Positions 59,563 to 64,000 of a DNA stretch of 64,000 bases are shown piece by piece (position 1 is the first letter of the stretch; each line of letters starts with the position of its first letter). The notes below the pieces were generated by a model. That model made no database searches and was not told the origin of the DNA. It saw only the letters and a program-made list of their open reading frames with translations. This DNA is from a virus. The position numbers and the translations under genes are program-made. The DNA is taken from the IMG/VR virus record IMGVR_UViG_3300027741_000025, positions 1 to 64,000 of that record. One strand, written 5' to 3'.

Positions 59563-61136
59563 TATTTTACACACTTTCCACAGTTTTTATCTTCTGAAAT
59601 ATTGAGCTTAAATCCATCTGGGTCATCACCAAGAGGAGCATTTCTATTCATTTCAACATTTGGAGCATCTAACATCACCTTTAATATAGTGACATAAGAA
59701 CCGGATTTTATTTGATGATTAACCGACATTATTCGCCAGTTTTTATTACTAAAAACAGGATTGCAGGCTGGTTCTGCCAACCATTCTGGACAACCCGCAT
59801 CACTTAAAACCAAGTTTTGACTTTTCAAATGAAAAGGATTCACCACTATCAAAGATAGTGTTTTGCTAAAAAAATTTATTGGAAAAACATATTTAGGATC
59901 ACCTATTATTTTTAATTCTGCTTCTATTGATGGAATTATTTCTCTTGGAGCATTAGCTTTTTCATGAGCTGCATTTGCACTGGCAGTATCTTTGGCTTGT
60001 CGATCCGGAGCTCGGTTGTTATCCTGACCGCCAGTACTCATTTTAGAAGCTGTGCCTCCTTTATCTTTATCGCTTTCCGCGCAGCTAGCTCCTGCTTTTG
60101 CACCGGCTGCACTAGCACCCGCTTGAGAAGCACCAGATGATCCTGATGATGCAAATTGCCAATTGCATTGGGGGTTAAAGCTTAATACTGGGCTTTTATT
60201 TCCTCCGTTAACTATGTAAGTTCCAATATTAGCATGACACTCACTTAATCCTTCTTTTTCGTTTGGCTCTGGGTCCTCTAACAAAAGTATTGTTCCTCCT
60301 TCTTTTGGTATTCCTTTTGTTTCCTTTCCCTTCCACTGAAGAAGTATTCCTTTATCGTTTTCTGTTTTATATGGAGATATCCATCTTCTTAAAGTTGCCA
60401 ACTTATTTTGTTGGCAAGAACCCCACACACTTTTTGGACCTTCTTTTCCACCGTCTGAGTTTTTAAAATTCCACTCTTTTCCATCTTTGTCTACAAATTC
60501 TACATTTAAAGTTGGAGGCGGAAGGTTTTCCTTCATAAACTTTCTTATTGCTTCTTTTAAAGAAACTTTTTTATCTTCTGTTCCTATGTTACACTCTTGT
60601 CTTACTTCACTAATTCTTCCTACCATGTCTTGGGCTTCTAACGTGTATTTTATTTTACCTCCCTCGTAAACCACATTCATTTTTAGTGGAAGCAAATGTA
60701 TTGGAGATCCGTTTTCTGTCACAACAGAAAATTTTTGAACAGATTCTCCACCGCATTTCTTTTCAACTATCCACCCAAAGTCTAGCTCCACATAATTCAT
60801 ATCTCTCGAAACATCTCCAAGACTTTTGTTAAGTGCTTGAAAAGATTTTGTGAAATTTCCGCCTTGTTCATCGAATATTTCAATATTAACCCCCATTCCT
60901 TCAGAAGCACCATATTCCAAAGACGTAATAACAGCCGTGTTATCTCCATCGGGTCTGGAGTTGTTACCTACTGTTACCACCTCTTTATCAAATCCTATTT
61001 TTAATTCAACAAAAGTTGCAAAAGAATATCCTTCATATTTTTTATCTCCATCGATCACTCCGTCAAAAGGAAGTCTAGGGGGTCTGCCTGCACAAGAAAA
61101 TTTAGACAAACAATTAACTAAAAAATCTTCAGCCAT
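59562..61136 (-). CDS. Baseplate hub protein (gp27/P2 gpD-like)
   Basis: 524 aa. Beta-rich N-terminal half with A-V-I-T-S-L-E-Y-G-A-S-E-G-M-G-V-N-I-E-I-F near residue 73; a helix and P-P-P-T-L-N-V-E near 205; a low-complexity Ala/Ser/Gly segment (about 325-400); then N-W-R-I-M-S-V-N-H-Q-I-K-S-G-S-Y near 475, typical of hub proteins. Sits immediately before the spike gene, as expected for a hub. T4 relationship is inferred from position plus pattern. Confidence 0.65.
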   Translation of the reverse strand: MAEDFLVNCLSKFSCAGRPPRLPFDGVIDGDKKYEGYSFATFVELKIGFDKEVVTVGNNSRPDGDNTAVITSLEYGASEGMGVNIEIFDEQGGNFTKSFQALNKSLGDVSRDMNYVELDFGWIVEKKCGGESVQKFSVVTENGSPIHLLPLKMNVVYEGGKIKYTLEAQDMVGRISEVRQECNIGTEDKKVSLKEAIRKFMKENLPPPTLNVEFVDKDGKEWNFKNSDGGKEGPKSVWGSCQQNKLATLRRWISPYKTENDKGILLQWKGKETKGIPKEGGTILLLEDPEPNEKEGLSECHANIGTYIVNGGNKSPVLSFNPQCNWQFASSGSSGASQAGASAAGAKAGASCAESDKDKGGTASKMSTGGQDNNRAPDRQAKDTASANAAHEKANAPREIIPSIEAELKIIGDPKYVFPINFFSKTLSLIVVNPFHLKSQNLVLSDAGCPEWLAEPACNPVFSNKNWRIMSVNHQIKSGSYVTILKVMLDAPNVEMNRNAPLGDDPDGFKLNISEDKNCGKCVK

Positions 61137-61147
61137 TTTTCCTCATT

Positions 61148-61480
61148 TCATGTTAAAATAGCATCAGGTATTCTTAAGTTTAATCCTGGCTTAAAATCAA
61201 ATATGTCTTTTATCCCATTGACTTCCATTATTTTCCACCAAAAGTCTGGTGTTCCATAAACTTTTTGAGATACTAAATCTGGTCTATATTCATAACCTGG
61301 GGATACAACCATGAACTTGTCATTTTGACTTGTTTTAAAATTTTTCTTTTTATACGTATTAAAAGTTATCAGTTTGTTTTCTGTATAATAAACAACAGTC
61401 GAGTTATAATATCTGCTTGAAAAATTTACAAATTTTGCAGGATTTGTTGTTGTTTCTTCATAGTAATTTGACATAATCAT
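61148..61480 (-). CDS. Baseplate wedge protein with LysM-like end (T4 gp53-like)
   Basis: 110 aa. Y-R-P-D-L-V-S-Q-K-V-Y-G-T-P-D-F-W-W-K-I-M near residue 68, followed by N-x-I-x-D-x-x-x-F-x-P-G-x-x-L-R-I-P, is the gp53/LysM-like motif of wedge proteins. Start at 61480 chosen because it overlaps the upstream stop (ATGA). An ATG at 61474 would also fit. Confidence 0.8.
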   Translation of the reverse strand: MIMSNYYEETTTNPAKFVNFSSRYYNSTVVYYTENKLITFNTYKKKNFKTSQNDKFMVVSPGYEYRPDLVSQKVYGTPDFWWKIMEVNGIKDIFDFKPGLNLRIPDAILT

Positions 61481-62013
61481 GCCCCACTTCTTAATATTTT
61501 CGATTGACCAGGAAGACTATTGCTGCTGTACACGATATCCCATTGTGTGTCTACGCTAAATTTATAAGGTATTTTGGTTACTTCGTCCCAAGCTACATCT
61601 GTGGGAAATTTAACAGAGTAAGACTTTAGAACAGCACATATTGCTTTAGACTCACTTAAAAGTTTTCCGCAAGATAAAACACAAACTGGGGGAGGCGCAT
61701 AAGGGGCACCAGAGTTACCATCTCTTGGATAAACTGCACTTTGAATGGCTCTTAAATAACTTAAGTTTTTTACAGCATCTCCATCTTTTAAAATCATAAA
61801 GTAAGATGTCCAATTAATAGCCCTATTTTCTGAGTGTGAATAAGTTTTCATTGGAAAGCTTCTTCCAATTATTGGTTCATCATTATATTGAGCCGACTTT
61901 CCGTCAGATATATCTGGCAGTATTCTCATGGGAATTTTACCATAGCCAGGAATAGAAATATAACAATCTTCTATTGGATTTAATGTTCCCCCTGAAATTG
62001 TAGATTGCATCAT
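61477..62013 (-). CDS. Putative tail/baseplate structural protein
   Basis: 178 aa. N-terminus M-M-Q-S-T-I-S-G-G-T-L, then P-I-E-D-C-Y-I-S-I-P-G-Y-G-K-I-P-M-R and W-T-S-Y-F-M-I-L-K-D-G-D; Cys-containing V-C-V-L-S-C-G-K-L-L; end W-D-I-V-Y-S-S-N. Lies between tape measure and gp53-like gene, the place of tail-tube initiator or hub-connector proteins. AGAGGATC precedes the ATG. Confidence 0.55.
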   Translation of the reverse strand: MMQSTISGGTLNPIEDCYISIPGYGKIPMRILPDISDGKSAQYNDEPIIGRSFPMKTYSHSENRAINWTSYFMILKDGDAVKNLSYLRAIQSAVYPRDGNSGAPYAPPPVCVLSCGKLLSESKAICAVLKSYSVKFPTDVAWDEVTKIPYKFSVDTQWDIVYSSNSLPGQSKILRSGA

Positions 62014-62044
62014 GATTGATCCTCTTTAATAGTTTAGTATATTA

Positions 62045-64000
62045 TTATACATTAGCTATGTTTGTTATTCCCTTACTTGCAGTCTGATTAAAGCTGCCGG
62101 TAGACCACTTATAATACCTAGGAGGACTAGTCACCACAGAATTTGTAAGGGTGGAGCCACCCGCCTGACCTCCGCCGCCACTGCTAGAGGATGGTTGCAT
62201 GAGCGCCACCATATCTGTTAGCAATCCAACCATCTCTGTTAACTTCTCAACTTGTGTTTGACTGCTTCCAGCTATGGTTCCTAACTCTGGACCTCCTACG
62301 CTTGATACTGATGGTTCTTTTGTCACTTGATCTCTTTGAACTCTTTCGTGCATTGATGCTGATGTTGCTGTTTGTGCTGAAGTAGATTTAGTAGCACTTG
62401 CCGCTGATAAACTGTCATTTAAAAGCGTCCCAGCTTTACTTCCGAGCCAACTGGCTCCATCTAATACTTTTTGACCCGCCCACAAAGCTCCCTTTCCTAC
62501 CGTTTTCCAACCATCGATATATTTTTGCCCCAGCCACAGAGCGCCTTCGCCAACAGTCTTTCCTACCGCTTTCCAACCATCGATATATTTTTGCCCCAGC
62601 CACAGAGCGCCCTCGCCAATAGTCTTTGCCCCATCCCATAGTTTTGATCCTAAATTTTTTGTGCCTTCCCACAATGTTGATCCAAGATTTTTTGCACCAT
62701 CCCAAGCACTACTTGCTATCGACTTTGCTCCTTCCCATGCGCTGCCCGCTAGTTTTCCTGCACCACTTATTAGTCCGTCTCCAAAAAAGTCAATTCCTGC
62801 TGATAGTACAGGTCCTATAAACGGAATCGCCCCAGCCAGTCCGCTTGCCAGTTCTTTTACTGCTCCTCCAACATTTCCTTGAACCAATGCCGACAATGCA
62901 AACCCGGCGCCAGCCAAAGCGCCTATTCCAGGTAATTTCTTTAATAAACTTTTACCTACTCCTCCTAATCCTGCCTTGGCTATAAAACCGCCAGCCTTAC
63001 CAAACATACTTCCCATTAAACCGCCACTTTTACTAAATAGCCCCCCAGCTTTTGCAGCAACTCCCCCTGCTTTACCAAACAAACTACCTAACAAACCACC
63101 GCCTTTGCTTAACAATCCTCCGGCTTTTGTAGCAACTCCTCCTGCTTTACCAAACATACTCCCTAACAAACCTCCAGCCTTAGAGACAGCAGGATTTTTT
63201 GAAGCCTTTCCCCAAAGATTTCCCATCAATCCTTTGCCTTTTTCCATAACACCTGCTGCGCGAGCTTTTGCTTTACCGAATAACCTTCCCATTAATCCGT
63301 CAGATTTTCCGGCAATCTCTGCCGCAGCTCCAAGAGGAGAATCTGATATTGCTTCTGTAAGACCGCTGCAACAGCATCCGCTGCCTGATTCTGCCGCTTC
63401 TCCTCCTCCACCTCCAAAAAAAGATCCCAACATAGATTTACCAGCCCCAGCAACAGAAGATAATAATCTCTTGCCTTTTCCTAACAATCCTTTTCCCTTA
63501 CCCAGAACGCCAGCACCCGCACTCAACGCACTTGAACCTGCGCCTAAAATACTTTTGCCTGCTCCGCTATTTTTCATGCCACCAAAACCAGCCAAAACAG
63601 ATTTAAAAAATCCTTGTTGTGAATTTTTTGCTCCGCTAAAACCTTTCACAAAGCCAGAAAATAAGCTCTTGGAATAACCAGCTATTTCTGAAAAACCTGT
63701 TTTCATAGTTCCTGATATTAACGACACAATTGATCCTATTCCTTTCATTATCCCAAATGGTAATTTTGCAAAAAAGAATATTATTTTTGTGACAAGGTCT
63801 GGAACTATACTGTGTCCTACAAGTATGTCGTAAAGCCATCTAAATGGAGCTAATATACTATTAGCCAAATTGTTTGCCCAAGTTATAATTCCATTAAAGA
63901 TGCCTGTAAAGATACCTGTAAAGCTTGTGATAAAAGATCTATATAAACCTTGTCCTATTTTGAATATATCAAAAGTTGCTATTCCCTGTAATACTTCTGC
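62045..64000 (-). CDS. Tape-measure protein, C-terminal part (5' cut by window edge)
   Basis: At least 651 aa, open to base 64000 with no stop, so the start lies outside; the internal TTG at 63868 is not the start. Hydrophobic helices with L-V-G-H-S-I-V-P-D-L-V near residue 60, a phrase common in tape measures. Long Gly/Ala/Lys repeats follow (G-G-L-L-G-S-L/M-F-G-K-A-G-G-V), a Cys-Cys-Cys spot, hydrophobic segments (about 320-400) and W-L-G-Q-K-Y-I-D-G-W repeats. Ends in a Ser/Gly-rich tail. It sets tail length and reaches the host membrane. Confidence 0.75.
   Translation of the reverse strand, partial: AEVLQGIATFDIFKIGQGLYRSFITSFTGIFTGIFNGIITWANNLANSILAPFRWLYDILVGHSIVPDLVTKIIFFFAKLPFGIMKGIGSIVSLISGTMKTGFSEIAGYSKSLFSGFVKGFSGAKNSQQGFFKSVLAGFGGMKNSGAGKSILGAGSSALSAGAGVLGKGKGLLGKGKRLLSSVAGAGKSMLGSFFGGGGGEAAESGSGCCCSGLTEAISDSPLGAAAEIAGKSDGLMGRLFGKAKARAAGVMEKGKGLMGNLWGKASKNPAVSKAGGLLGSMFGKAGGVATKAGGLLSKGGGLLGSLFGKAGGVAAKAGGLFSKSGGLMGSMFGKAGGFIAKAGLGGVGKSLLKKLPGIGALAGAGFALSALVQGNVGGAVKELASGLAGAIPFIGPVLSAGIDFFGDGLISGAGKLAGSAWEGAKSIASSAWDGAKNLGSTLWEGTKNLGSKLWDGAKTIGEGALWLGQKYIDGWKAVGKTVGEGALWLGQKYIDGWKTVGKGALWAGQKVLDGASWLGSKAGTLLNDSLSAASATKSTSAQTATSASMHERVQRDQVTKEPSVSSVGGPELGTIAGSSQTQVEKLTEMVGLLTDMVALMQPSSSSGGGGQAGGSTLTNSVVTSPPRYYKWSTGSFNQTASKGITNIANV
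62461..62640 (-). repeat. 66-bp tandem repeat in tape-measure gene
   Basis: Two adjacent 66-bp copies (offset between identical segments at 62511 and 62577) encode a 22-residue unit with W-L-G-Q-K-Y-I-D-G-W; partial copies lie either side. Multiple of three, in frame. Confidence 0.8.

Noticed and set aside
63636-63868. Start of the tape-measure gene at the TTG at 63868
   Set aside because: The frame stays open for 44 more codons to the window edge with fitting hydrophobic sequence, so the gene is truncated by the window.
1-64000. tRNA genes
   Set aside because: Intergenic gaps were read for cloverleaf-like signals and none was convincing; a covariance search would be needed to exclude them.

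Overview
This window is a stretch of an AT-rich, large tailed-phage genome (Caudoviricetes) with a contractile-tail, T4-like architecture. The evidence is a T4 gp23-type major capsid protein, scaffold and gp21-type prohead protease in T4 order, a gp17-type large terminase, and a T4/P2-type baseplate block (gp53-, gp27/hub-, gp5-, gp25-, gp6/J- and P2 gpI-like proteins behind a tape measure). Many genes have Shine-Dalgarno sites (AGGAG/AAAGG types) and the standard code fits. The host cannot be read directly. Signal-peptide-bearing peptidases and a small tail protein of a type common in aquatic phages suggest an aquatic Gram-negative host, but this is inference. Portal, tail sheath, tail tube, small terminase, polymerase and tRNA genes were not seen and presumably lie outside the window.

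Layout. 1-5253: the end of a Pro/Thr-repeat protein, then a cluster of small genes on both strands. Most of these begin with the same N-terminal peptide (M-K-S/T-F-x-x-W/F-L/I/V), which resembles the T4 capsid-targeting sequence. They include a protein-kinase-like protein, a metallothionein-like Cys-rich protein, a Cys/His/Asp (transglutaminase- or papain-like) candidate, and a decayed tandem duplication. 5354-6846: a two-gene homing-endonuclease-type insertion just downstream of the capsid gene. 6981-11848 (minus): head module. 12119-12750: two more capsid-targeted small proteins. 12800-26775: an accessory and virion-decoration region. It has a C39-like peptidase, modular adhesins with Pro-Thr linkers (one with a delta-60 propeller and PA14/GLEYA-like end, one with a thrombospondin type 1 domain), a sulfotransferase-like protein, further capsid-targeted proteins, an M28 peptidase, a ferritin-like protein and an HExxH metallopeptidase.

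26873-38600: a self-contained hyperacidic-protein transcription unit, the large terminase, a secreted trypsin-like protease, a Cas4/RecB-like nuclease divergent from a Toprim primase, an IS200/IS605-type TnpB element between the primase and the next gene, a tandem DUF5659-like protein and an actin-like ATPase. 38597-64000 (minus): a long tail/baseplate operon, read from right to left. It runs from the tape measure (cut by the right edge) through hub, spike and wedge proteins to PT-linked fibres, a coiled-coil protein and three paralogous PKD-bearing proteins with a shared AEHHN-type N-terminal domain.

How it fits together. The prohead protease probably cuts the capsid protein, the scaffold and the leader peptides of the capsid-targeted proteins, so the phage could package and co-inject a varied protein set with its DNA. 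This large capsid-targeted set, with its duplications and decay products, is the strongest candidate in the window for a poorly described biological system.
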